Source of the DNA: Microplitis mediator
Lineage: Eukaryota > Arthropoda > Insecta > Hymenoptera > Braconidae
Reading direction: 5' to 3'
Length of the DNA stretch: 64,000 nucleotides
Assembly (NCBI RefSeq): GCF_029852145.1
Contig: NC_079979.1
Location: forward strand, 16,255,901-16,319,900
Shown here: positions 47,106 to 58,632 of the stretch, one piece after another
Layout of the letters: each line of letters starts with the position of its first letter
How positions within the stretch are numbered: the stretch's first letter is position 1
Notes under the pieces: generated by a model
What the model saw: only the letters and a program-made list of their open reading frames with translations
Database searches by the model: none
What the model was told of the DNA's origin: nothing
Program-made: the position numbers and the translations under genes

Positions 47106-48195
47106 GACTGCGAGATTTTTTAAAAGTATTTTTTTATTATAACCATGAGATATTAAATCACAGAGGCATTAAGTGAAAAAATAATAAAACAAATTGACGG
47201 CCATAAAATAAAAAATAAATCTCTAATCCGATACGTCAAAATTAGGCATTTAAAAATGTTTTATGATGACATTATAGGCATTGCGAAAGCTTTAGCGTGG
47301 ATATGAACCCACGAAAAGGGGGAAATTGCAATTTTTTTAAAACACAAAAACCCAGGGGTCTGATATATACGCAAAGCTGGGCTGGGAGCATACAAATATA
47401 AAAGCCTTAGACGAATTTTATTTAGAATCCTCGACGCAACGTAACGCGGACAAATTACATGAACCCGACACGGTCACCCCTGGATGCTGAATCCTGTTCT
47501 ATATAGATATAGGTCACCCCTCGATTTCTTTCCTAGCTTATAATACACTTTTACGTACAGACGCCATGCCATAAACGTAATGTCACGGGGGTGGTACTGA
47601 GCCCTACAGACATCCTGACGCAGTTGAGGGTGCGACCCTTTCTGCTGCTTTACTACTTGCCGTATTATCCGACCGACTCTCCCCCAATAATTTACTTTTA
47701 CCTTCAATACCAAAGGCATCACATTCTTATCCGAAAAATCGGTAACTTGTGACTTTCGAGCTTGTACTAAAAAACGAGATTATCTTCTTATCTCATTTTT
47801 TAAACGATTTAGTCTATTACTTTTGTGAATATAAATTACGATTTTATGAAATTTCGAAACCGATTCGGGTCTTATTCTTCAAATAACATTTTCACGTCGA
47901 TTTTATCAGACTAAATATAAGAAAAGATTCTTAATAAAAAAAAATTAAAGCTATATATATATATATGTATATGTATATAAATTTTTATGTAATAAAAGCC
48001 TCGTGGTGACGAGTTTCTTGCTGACTCTAAAAACAAAGTGTACAAGTAAAGACAACCTCTTACACTTAAGAGTATGAACTAAAATAATTCTGCTGGTTTA
48101 CTTGAGAGCTTAAACTATTTATCAGTAATTACCATAAGATTTAAGTTCGCTTTCGATTTAAATTAAAAGTTATAAGCTTCTCGAAATCCCTATTA
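47106..48195. other. Intergenic, no gene seen
   Basis: 47270-47760 is of ordinary complexity and probably single-copy; an 82-codon minus-strand frame at 47474-47722 has no recognisable domain. A short TA run lies at about 47950-47980. Confidence 0.4.
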
Positions 48196-48500
48196 TACAC
48201 TGAAAAAAATAATCGCTAGCTGCTAGCGATTTTTTTCGTTAGCAGCTAGCGATTTTTAATCGTTAGCTGCAAGCGATTATTTCGCTAGCGGCTAGCGATT
48301 TTTTCTTTAGCAGCTAGCGATTTTTAATCGTTAGCTGCAAGCGATTATTTCGCTAGCTGCTAGCGATTTTTTCGCTAGCAGGTAGCGATTAAAAATCGCT
48401 TGCTGGAAGCGATTTTTTCGCTAGCTGGAAGCGATTTTTTCTTTAGCAGGGAGCGATTAAAAATACTGTTTTTATCATTAAAATATATATATATATATGA

Positions 48501-48582
<82 letters not shown>

Positions 48583-49067
48583 TCATATATATATATATTT
48601 TAATGATAAAAACAGTATTTTTAATCGCTCCCTGCTAAAGAAAAAATCGCTTCCAGCTAGCAAAAAAATCGCTTCCAGCAAGCGATTTTTAATCGCTACC
48701 CGCTAGCGAAAAAATCGCTTCCAACAAGCGATTTTTAATCGCTACCTGCTAGCGAAAAAATCGCTAGCCGCTAGCGAAATAATCGCTTGCAGCAAGCGAT
48801 TTTTAATCGCTAGCTGCTAAAGAAAAAATCGCTAGCCGCTAGCGAAATAATCGCTTGCAGCTAACGATTAAAAATCGCTAGCTGCTAAAGAAAAAATCGC
48901 TAGCCGCTAGCGAAATAATCGCTTGCAGCTAACGATTAAAAATCGCTAGCTGCTAAAGAAAAAATCGCTAGCCGCTAGCGAAATAATCGCTTGCAGCTAA
49001 CGATTAAAAATCGCTAGCTGCTAACGAAAAAAATCGCTAGCAGCTAGCGATTATTTTTTTCAGTGTA
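48196..49067. repeat. 870-base palindromic array of CGCTAGCNGCTAGCG units with (TA)n core
   Basis: Bounded by TACACTGAAAAAAATAATCG and its inverse TTTCAGTGTA. Left arm 48196-48480 and right arm 48603-49067 are inverse arrays of AATCGCTAGCTGCTAGCGATT-type units, each unit also a short palindrome. The centre (about 48483-48600) is TA repeat with two TATATGAATATA-type interruptions. The right arm contains four copies at an exact 68-base period (GCTAGCCGCT at 48763, 48831, 48899 and 48967), which the left arm lacks. Open frames through it are simple-sequence artefacts. Confidence 0.9.
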
Positions 49068-49300
49068 TATTTTGTCTTTACATACATAATCACTAGTGAT
49101 AAATATTTTACTTATCGTACAGGTTCATATGAGTGGAGCGCGGGAATATTCAAAATCAAAATGAAATTAATCACAAGATTTTTAGCCCGCGTTAATAAAT
49201 GAGAGCCGTAATTTTGTTTTCTTTATTTCTACAATTTAGTAACCAAATAATAATTTTGAATTGAGGTAAAATGGGCAGCTCAACAACATATTCTCTATAA
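49068..49300. other. Intergenic spacer, no gene seen
   Basis: Ends with GAGGTAAAATGGGCAGCTC near 49264, a GGGCAAAATGGGCC-like word. Confidence 0.4.
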
Positions 49301-50012
49301 TTGCACACCTCAAGTGCGAAAGCGCTGAGGGTGCTTTATGATCGCTCTAAATTTTTTGACTCATTCACTCACATTAAATTATCTCTAGACTTTTTCGATT
49401 GCACTAAAAAGGGTCAAATTTTATACCAACACAAAGACAATTTATTAAAGAATAATTTCGACCCAATATTAAGTCGATTAATTATTCCATTAATTAAATA
49501 TAAATTATTTTCATCCCAGTGACACGAGTTGTCAATTGTCGTGTATGAAACTTAGTAGACCAAATAACTCTCGACAGACACAATTAATCGGCCTAACTTT
49601 TTTTTATTATCTTTGTATTTTTGATCACAAGAACCCTATTGAAAATTACTGTCTAAATCCTTTTAGTTTAATTGTAATTAATTAAAAACGTAAAACTGAT
49701 TATTCACGAAAAGTTTAGCGGCCATTTTTATTTTTACTATTGTTATTGTTACAAAAGTAAATTTTTTTTTTCTTTTTTTCTCCCCATCATCTACTGGCAG
49801 CAGCACTAGCGTAAAACAGTAGAATTGAAGAAAAAGAGCGACATCTACAACAAAAATGCGGGATATTTAGAAAAAATTTAAATAAAAAAAAAAAATTAAA
49901 CTGGAATTAAGAAATAAAATAATCAAATTAATAATTTAAAAGTTGAATAAAAATTCATAATAAAAAAAAAAAAAGTAATGACTAAAAATAAAATGAGCGA
50001 TTGAGGTGTGTA
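49301..50012. mobile_element. 712-base TTGCACACCTCAAG element (copy 2)
   Basis: Same length and layout as 10521-11232, direct orientation, with a few per cent differences. Ends TTGCACACCTCAAGTGC and GCGATTGAGGTGTGTAA. No coding capacity. Confidence 0.87.
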
Positions 50013-52750
50013 ATTTTGGATTTTCCGACATTTTTTTACCAACAGCATAAAGTAAAAATCGATAAATTTTTTAGCAAAATAAATTACTAAAAAAAATTTC
50101 TATTTTATTATTTAAATACGATTTCAAAAATTTGGATTACTCAACTTGCCTTTATTATCTCTGTTAAAAAAAAATTCATGCGACCCATTTTATCCTACTC
50201 CAGTATTAATTTATAAAAAAAATTTCAGACTATACATTTTGCCTCTTTTCGTATTTCTTAATTAAAAAAAAAAAAAAAAAAAAAAAGAAAGAAGTCATTT
50301 TTTTTTAACTCTGATAAAATACTTGACCTTCCTCCTAAACCCAGAAACGAGTAAAAATATTGCTTGCGGAATAAAAAAAGGTCGTAAACAATTTTTTGTC
50401 ATTAACGAAAGGTGACGGGATAGAATTAAGAGCAAGTTGATTACATCGTTACTTCTTTACTCAGTTAGTATCTGAATCTATACCTCGAACTCTGAAAATC
50501 CTGAAACTACATTTGATGATAGTAAACCTCAACTCGGAAATAACTAGTTCATAGTACGTCGAACACCGATTTTAATGTTTACTTTAGTGACATCAAATAC
50601 CGCGAGCGTCAGTTAAATTTACACAGCGATCATTAAACAGACAGGATCTAAAATTCCGAAACATTGATGGAGTTAAGCTTTCATCGGTTTTCATATGTAA
50701 AACTATTAATCAATTCTACCTTTTATTTATATTGAAAAAGCTTAAACATATATAAATAACGTTATCTATATTATATATTTAAAAGTTACGTTAATTGTTA
50801 AATAAAGCTACAAAATTATTTACAAAATCTACAGTACAGATATAGCAAGTGCTCTCGGGATTAAATCAATCCCAATGGATACTGTGCCAATCATTTCGTT
50901 TTAGAGCTCGCAGTAATTCACCAAACGGCCCTCGACACCGTGACAACCGTACGATTTACTCCGAAATCCCCCTGGAATTCGCTCCAAAACGAATCTTACT
51001 CTTATGCTTTTTTTTTATTTTTTTCAGCTTTTATTTATTACATACGCTGTATTTATTTTTAACAGGTAGTTTGCCAGGTTAAGTCTATCCGATTTTTAAT
51101 CTCGTTATATAGTACAAAAAAAGTGACATTGTTAATCTACTTCTCCGTGTCCGCTTGAATCAACGCTAAATTTATACCTCCAAATTTAACGATATCGTTA
51201 ATTTTTTTTTATAATTTATGGCTTTATTTTATTTTTCAATCGTTTTTCAATAAATAATCCCACGATTTATTTTTATTCCACGTGGTGTTTTTTTTAAATT
51301 TAAATTGATAGTAAATACGAAAAGCGGGCAAAATGGATCACTAAAAAAATCTCGAATGATATTTTTTCACTATTTCTATTCATCCATAATCTTTAATTAA
51401 TTTTTTTATGTAAATATGACGTAGTCAGAGATAAAAAAATTCATGCGGGGTAAAATGGATCGCCTAAAAAAAAATATTAAAATTAAAAAAATATTTTTTG
51501 TTTTACAGATCTCACAAAATGTGAATAAATAAATTTTTAATTAAAATAGAACTTCATTAATTTCGATAAAATTGCAGTCAATTTTTTACTTGGCCAAAAA
51601 TTTTAATTAAATTTCGATAAGACAATTTTAAAGTTAATTTTGGGCTTAAAAACTTTTTATTAAACCTTTTAGGCTGCAGGTTTTGTTCCACTCATCAGTT
51701 TATATATTAATTTTTTATTTCCGTAATTAATATAGATATATAAAGTATAATGTGAATCATCAAGATAGAAAATTTGCTATTCCCTCTAAGACCGCTTGGA
51801 GAATAGACTAATTTCATAATGACAAATTTACAATTCAACAGCAAAGCGTAATATTGAAAGCATTGTTACTGCGACACTCAACGTAATCGAATGTACATCT
51901 CAATAGGATATGAATCTTGAGAAGTATATATACACACTCTCGATAGTATATATGTTCTACGAGGGATAAAACCTGATTTCATATGCATTCGATGATACTG
52001 CTTCAATAAAACGTCAATTATTCTCTCATCATAACATGCAAATATTCACGCCGAAGATTTTATAATAATTATTGTCATTAGATACCTTTAATTGATACTA
52101 TAATGTGGAGTAATGTTTAAATTATTAATTATTATATCAATGATATTTAAAAAATTTATAATTTAAACACCGAGCCCTTGGTCTAGATTTTCTATTGGAT
52201 TCAGAGCAGTCTTCTGGAATAACGCTAGCACATAAAAGTACACTGAGAAAAAATTTCTCTTCAGACAATTAAATCGGTTTTGTTAAATTCTGTTAAACGA
52301 ATATTTATTTGGGACAACTAAATTTTATTATATCAACATAATCTATTTTGTCATTTCTAACAAATGATTTAATAGACTCTATTTGGTTGACATTAATATT
52401 TCTCTCTCTAAGATAATAAAATCATTTGGTAAAGTTAAGAAAATATTTATTTAATAGACTACTAAATTATTTTATAGTGCCAACAAACTCAAATATTAAA
52501 GCAAAATATTATTATATTAACTCCAATAAATATTACTTAGACACAGAAAAATATATTCAATTAGAATAAATATATATTTGTTCGAGGTTAATAAAATAAT
52601 ATATATATAAGTGTAAAGTAAAAAAAAAAAATTTTTTTTTTTTTACCTAAAATGAACTTTTTATGTTTTTATACATTGAGAATAAGTATTCAAGAAAACA
52701 TTAAATATCTTAACGTAACCCAAGATATAATACCATCAAAAAAGACTGTA
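50013..52750. other. Intergenic, no gene seen
   Basis: An A-tract at about 50262-50286; stray GGGGTAAAATGGATCGCC words near 50180, 51325 and 51446; 50330-51140 and 51740-52050 are ordinary complexity. TTAATAGACT/ATTTGTTGGCAC-like words around 52260-52560 may be an eroded word-repeat element. Frames here are unsupported. Confidence 0.4.
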
Positions 52751-53098
52751 GTCACTCTGTTGAATAACGGAGATGTAGCCGTTCTATAAATGCTTCAAGT
52801 CTGGAATATAAAAACTCTGAAATAAGTATCTTACCAGGGACACCACAAATGGTGGGCGCGATCTAGTGGCGAGCACTGAACTACTCCCGCTGCTGTTGGC
52901 TTGCATCAAGACTTAAACTAAAAGAGAAAAATTTTTCGGGAGAAATGATAAATATGGTGGAAAGGAAGTTATGGTGCTAGGCCGCAGCAGCCGGAGTAGT
53001 TCAGTACTCGCCACTAGATCGCGCCCGCAGCTTGTAGTGTCCCTAGTAAGAAACTTATTTCAGAGTTATTATATTCGCAGATAAATTATCAGAGTGAC
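52751..53098. mobile_element. Inverted-repeat element with long arms (GTCACTCTG)
   Basis: GTCACTCTG at 52751 pairs with CAGAGTGAC at 53090. Inside, AACTCTGAAATAAGT...AGGGACAC and GGGCGCGATCTAGTGGCGAG...GAACTAC are matched by inverse copies at 52975-53070. The arms exceed 100 bases with small mismatches around a spacer of roughly 90 bases. The GC-rich inner arm stands out. Confidence 0.78.
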
Positions 53099-56000
53099 TC
53101 ATACCTTTTTTTAATAGTAATACAGGAGTATCCCGTATTACACTATTACATTAATGTTTGATAGTAAATCAAATCATTTTGTTATCATAACTAAAATTTA
53201 ATTGTCAGAAAAAAATCTTTATCTCAGTGTAGAATTAACATCCATACCACTGTCAGGAAGACTCTTAGTAGTCATATATATATTTGGAGTTCCAGCAGCC
53301 AAATGAAAAAGACTGGCTTGATCTGGACTACATTCAATTTTAGCATTGTAATCCAACAAAAGATTTCTCGATAGATGTTTTTTTTCTTTCCTATAACGGC
53401 CAAATGAAGAAGACTGGCTTGATGTGTACATTCAATTTTAAGGTTGTGATGTAATTTTTCAGATTTTCACTTATACTCATTGGAATTCCGAGAAACATTT
53501 TGGCATAAAAAAAATTTCATAACTAATGATTTAAATAGCTTTCTAAGAGTCCTGTGCTATAACTGCTGAAGGAATGGGTCAAATTCCTCCTCAACCATAA
53601 AAATCGGTTCATTCGTTCAAGAGAAACCGTTTACGAAAGAATTAAAAAAAATTTTTTTTTTAGTTTTTTTGAAATTTCGCATAAACGACTTAATAAATCA
53701 ATCCCAAAATTAATAACTAAAAATAATTTTAAATATTACCGCTAATTTTTTGTGCGCACACAAACTGCGGATGTACACTCCCCCATTGCTATTTTAAATT
53801 ATTGCGTGTGTATTAAAATTGTGGGGAGCCGTGTAAGAATGTCCTTAAGTTTTCTGCATATAAATATTTTAACAAAAATTTGTAATTAATAACTTTTAGA
53901 CGAATAGAAAGAACAATAATTCACCACAGCCAAGCGGTTCACTTAGAATTTTTATAAAATTTTCTCAGCGTTTAAATTAACGGTATCTCACCGGCTCCGG
54001 GGAATCCCCAGCGGATAAACTAAATTTTATTACATCGCAAGAACAGTTGAAATAAAAATATGTTGTGTAAATCCACCAGTGACCGATTTATGGTCTCTGA
54101 AGGTATGTTCATACTTTTAGGTACGTGAAAACTATATAAATCTATATCACATATATTTACATATTGATATAATACTCATGCATACACAATTCGAAAAATC
54201 TTACATACATATAAAAATAAAATTATTTTAACTTTTTCATTGTTCCATTTTTGCATTTGAATTATAAATTATTAATGATAAATATTAAAATGGGGTAAGA
54301 TGGGCCAATAATGAAAAAAAATTTTGAATTTACTCCACTTCAAATTTCTGATATTAATAAATATCAGCATTAATTATTCAGAAAAATTTAACGTGATGAC
54401 CCGATAATTTTATTTAAAAGCCCGTGTTAAAAAAATTCGTTCAAAAGATACTTCAAAAAAGTTTAAAACTTGAACAGATTAAAATTTCTTAGTGTAACTT
54501 TTGTAATTTTGATAGTAAAAAAAAAGTTTATCTTGGACTTTATGCGACCGAATTTTGAGTCAAAAAAGAACGTTTTCAAAACATATTTTTACTATACATT
54601 TTATCCTAATTCCGAAAAAGTTCAAAAACCTCTAATTTGGAACTTTTTATGAACTTTTTGTGGTTCTTATGGGCCTATTGGTTTCTAATGGAACTTTTTC
54701 GTTTTTGACTCAAAATTTCCTCATATAAAGTTCTAGAAAAACGTTTTTTTTTTCACTATCGATATTAGAAAAGCTTCATAAAAGTTCCACTCGAAGTTCT
54801 AAACCATCTCAAATTTAAAAGCTCCTCAAGTCGAAGTTTTCGACTTAAAATAAAAAGACCTTAAATAAAAAAATTATCTGGTCACATTAAAAATTTTCTG
54901 CATAATTAGTGCTGATATTTTTGAATACCAAAAATGTAAATGATTGAAAAAAATGAATTAATTTGAAGCAGAATAAATTTTTTGAGTTTTTTTACACGGA
55001 AAGGGTCTAGTAATTTTTTTCCAAACTCATTTCTTAATCAAAATCTCTAAACACAAATTTGAAAACAGAGCTCAATACATACTGTAATTTAGCAATCTAC
55101 GTTTTTATTTTTCAAAAATATTAATTTGTTAAGAGAAAAATGTCGACAAAGTTTCCGTTTACTGCGCAAGTGCAACAAGGATACTACCGTCCGCCGACTA
55201 GAGTGTGACCGAGAAAAAAATAGCAGACCTTTTTTAAAATAAACTAAAACTAAAACAAAAATAATAGACTGGAATAATAAATGAAATATTTTGTTCAATG
55301 TAATTACAAAATAATGATTTTAATAAAGTAAACAGAAAAAAAAGTATAATATTAAATTTTCTAACAGAGTTTTAATTAATCTACCGTCAATCCCTAACAG
55401 AACATCTGGCTAAGGAAATTTCAACGGATCTCTGTCCAATAAGATTACGTTTAGTTGAACTTGTTCAGTACAATATAGAGATAGAGTAGTGAGTAAGGTT
55501 GAGAAATATATATATTTGCATTATTCCATATTCATGAAATTCAATGTAAAAGTTTCTAGCAACAGAGCAGTAATTCTTCCCGAGCATGTCAATCAGAGGC
55601 GCTGATGTTTTTTCCTCTGCCACACCTATATACACTACGGAGTAATTCTTCAGAATTATAGCCATCAAGATAGGGATAAAAAAAGGTAGGTAAGCTTTAA
55701 CAAATTTTTTTTTTTCTACAGATAACGAAATCAGAGTCACGATCCCATTAATCGTTGTTGTTTTTGTATTAAGCGAAGCTGATATGACAGCGTAATATTT
55801 ATATAAACGATCAATTAGTGTCAGGGCTGGCTGGGGCTGGTATTGGTAAAGCACTATCGTATATCATAATCAGAGGTCTAAGTGGAGGACGTGAAACAGC
55901 AGTGGAATATCATTGGGCTCCGAATGCATTTCGATAATGTGTTACACTACGACCAAACGGCTAATGAACCTCCTCGATAACATGATCAAGTTGCCCCGTT

Positions 56001-56186
56001 CTAAGCTCTATATACGCGAATCGATACTCAAATAAACCTGTATTTACCCTAATGCTATAAAGAACAATTTATTGTAATTGCCTTCGATTATGGGAAATTT
56101 GAAATTCAAAAAAATATAAAAATTTCGATTCTTTTGAATTTGAAAATTTTTTTAATATTTTTTTAAGAGAAACTTCAGGGTCACAT
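53099..56186. other. Intergenic, no confident gene; unassigned frame 55465-55854
   Basis: 53230-53430 carries a local direct repeat (GCCAAATGAAAAAGACTGGCTTGAT and a near copy about 100 bases on). 54440-54850 is dense in GAACTTTT/AAAAGTTC words in both orientations. A 129-codon minus-strand frame (55465-55854), with hydrophobic segments and no recognised motif, is the only long frame; it could be an exon of an unknown membrane protein or chance. Confidence 0.3.
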
Positions 56187-57224
56187 AGGGGAAGGTGAGG
56201 TAAAGTGGGCCCCGTAAGCTAGAAATGGGATTATCTTTACTTTTTTTGTACTCGTGTCCATTAAAATTGAAAAATCGAAAATTAAGGGCAAAATGGGCCC
56301 TCATTCAAAAAAATTGTGAAAGACAAATTTATTGCTCGTTTTACTTTTTTTGAATTCTTCACTTCAAATATGCTATGAATAAGCTGTGTTTATAGTAAAT
56401 TACGAATTTTAAAATATGGGGCAAAGTGGGCCCCCTCTAAAAATTTTGTCATAAAATTGTTCTCTATTTGCTTTACTTTTTTTAAGTTTATTTCAATGCA
56501 TGCTGAATTAATATTTTTCAAACAATGTTCTTTCCCGAATTCTTACAGTTCTCAGTCCATTTTTCTTTCAGACGAATAAAACTTTTGCACATGCGAAAAG
56601 AGATATAAACCTAATTAGTAATAAGTAATTTTGTAAGACACAAATAAGCTAATAAGTAGAACTAGGAATTTTGCTTCTATTTAAAAATAACAATTAATAA
56701 TTAATGGTGTCAAATTTGGAAATTACAGTGGAAATATTGGCCGCATAAAAAATTTTTTCAAATAAAAGTTGTAGGAAATTTTATTTCCTAGAGAAAATGT
56801 CTCTTATATTTGCTTTATACGACCAATATTTTCACCGTAATTTCAAAATTAAGATTTTCATAATTAACAAAAATTTGAATAATTCATTATGAATCTCAAT
56901 ATTGAAATTACGGTGAAAATATTGGTCGCATAAAAAAATCATAAGAGACATTTTTTTTATAAAAATAAATTTCCTACAACTTTTGTTTGAAAAGTTTTTT
57001 TATGACTAATATTTTCGCCGTAATATTAAACATTTGAACCATTCATTTCAAAGTGAAGGCAAAAATCTTGTCCCTACAAATAAGTAATAAATGAATAGTC
57101 GTCAAAAAGTAAAGGTGACTTATTATGAGCCTTGTTCATAGAAAATTTCAGGGTGCCCACTTCGCCCCCAAATTTTTGAGGCCTTCCTAATTTTAGGTGG
57201 GCCCACTTTGCACCACCCTCCCCT
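56187..57224. mobile_element. AGGGGAAGGTGAGGTAAAGTGGGCC element (copy 3)
   Basis: Left AGGGGAAGGTGAGGTAAAGT..., right ...CACTTTGCACCACCCTCCCCT, approximate inverses with TA at the edges. The word GGGCAAA(G/A)TGGGCCC recurs at 56288 and 56402. A pair of inverse segments (AATATTGGNCGCATAAAAAA) lies at about 56735-57010. Confidence 0.72.
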
Positions 57225-57983
57225 TAATGATATTTAATTATATAAATGCTATTTTTTTAACACAAAAAAAGAAAATTTACAGTGGAGTCGATTTAAAAAA
57301 AAATTGTGTTCCGTCGATAAATTATCGATAGTCGTTATATTATCGATAGTCCAAAATTTATTTTTTTGACAGATGATAAGAAAAAATATTTTTAAATAAA
57401 TTTGTTATCAACAAGCGACAAAAATTGTTTTTGTAAAAATTCAATCGATAATTTTTCAAAAAAAGTAATTTAAAATTTTTTAAAATATGTGAAAGTGAAT
57501 CGACTAAAAGTTTCAAAATAGAGAAAAAATTTTGTAATTAGTGAGTTTAATTTAAAATAAAACACGACTGAGATAAAATAAATTGATTCTCTTGTATATA
57601 TGTATATGTATCGTAATTAAAGTAGACAAAGATCTATCAGATTCGATGTCTATCCTTTAGGCTTTAACACAACCCTCCAATTTATTTAGTTCGTTTGATT
57701 TCTTTCTGTTCTTCGGACGGCCACAAGCTGATACGTCCCAACTTAATTGGAAGTGATTGAACTGGCACTATGAGATCGGTTAAATCTTTATTGCGTACAA
57801 TGTAAAGAAAAAAAAATAAATAAAGTAAAGTAAAATAAAAAAAAGTTGGCTGAACTGAGGAAAAAAAATAAAAGTCCATCGGAGCGATATGAACAAAACG
57901 ATGGGGGCGGATGGTACTGACTGATTCAGCAATCGAAGGAAATGTCGAGCAGCTGCTGCGGGCTGTGGCTGATGAGTAAACGA

Positions 57984-58030
<47 letters not shown>

Positions 58031-58593
58031 ACACGACACGACCACTGTCGCATCTGTGTGTGACACAAAGAAAATGTAAAAGAAGTTGTCTCTATATACT
58101 CTCTCATATCTTCTCTAGTTCCTGCTCTTAAATTGCTACTCCTCTCCTCAGAACATTGTCGACTTAATCAAACATGATTGATCTGATTGCAAGACTATAA
58201 AAAATTTTTTTACTTAAAAAAAATCTATTGATAATGTCAAATACGACAGAGTTATCTCGAACAATTTAATGAAACCAATAATTTATTTAATTAGTAATTT
58301 AAGAATTTATATAATTTTTTATGTCTATCAATTTGTTGGACCGTCAATTACACACGAGTAATAAAGTAAGTAACCCGAGCATTTAGAACATCACATCTAT
58401 CAGTATGTATATTGATAATTAAAATAGATTATTAAGCCACGAGCGACGCGAGGCTAATGAACTTTGTCAAGATCTCCACAGCCTCTCGTTTTAATTGAGC
58501 TTATAAAAACCCAATAAAGGCCACTTAAAATTACCACAACTTTAATTATTTTGTTTACTAATTTCAGTTTAAATAATTAGCTTATTAGTATCT
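57225..58593. other. Intergenic, downstream of the carrier gene, no gene seen
   Basis: TCGATAATTTATCGA words near 57310-57350, a (TA)n tract at about 57986-58028, otherwise AT-rich. 57640-57780 and 58030-58160 are ordinary complexity without exon evidence. Confidence 0.45.
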
Positions 58594-58603
58594 TTTATTT
58601 ATT
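58594..58603 (-). terminator. Putative poly(A) signals of the carrier gene
   Basis: Overlapping AATAAATAAA on the minus strand, about 30 bases after the stop codon at 58633. Confidence 0.5.
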
Positions 58604-58632
58604 AAGATCAGTACATTTTAAATTAATTAAGA

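Noticed and set aside
48400..48706. Tyr/Ile-rich frames
   Set aside because: Translations of the TA core of the palindromic array.
48763..49034. CRISPR-like spaced repeats
   Set aside because: The 68-base units are contiguous with no unique spacers, and the host is a eukaryote.
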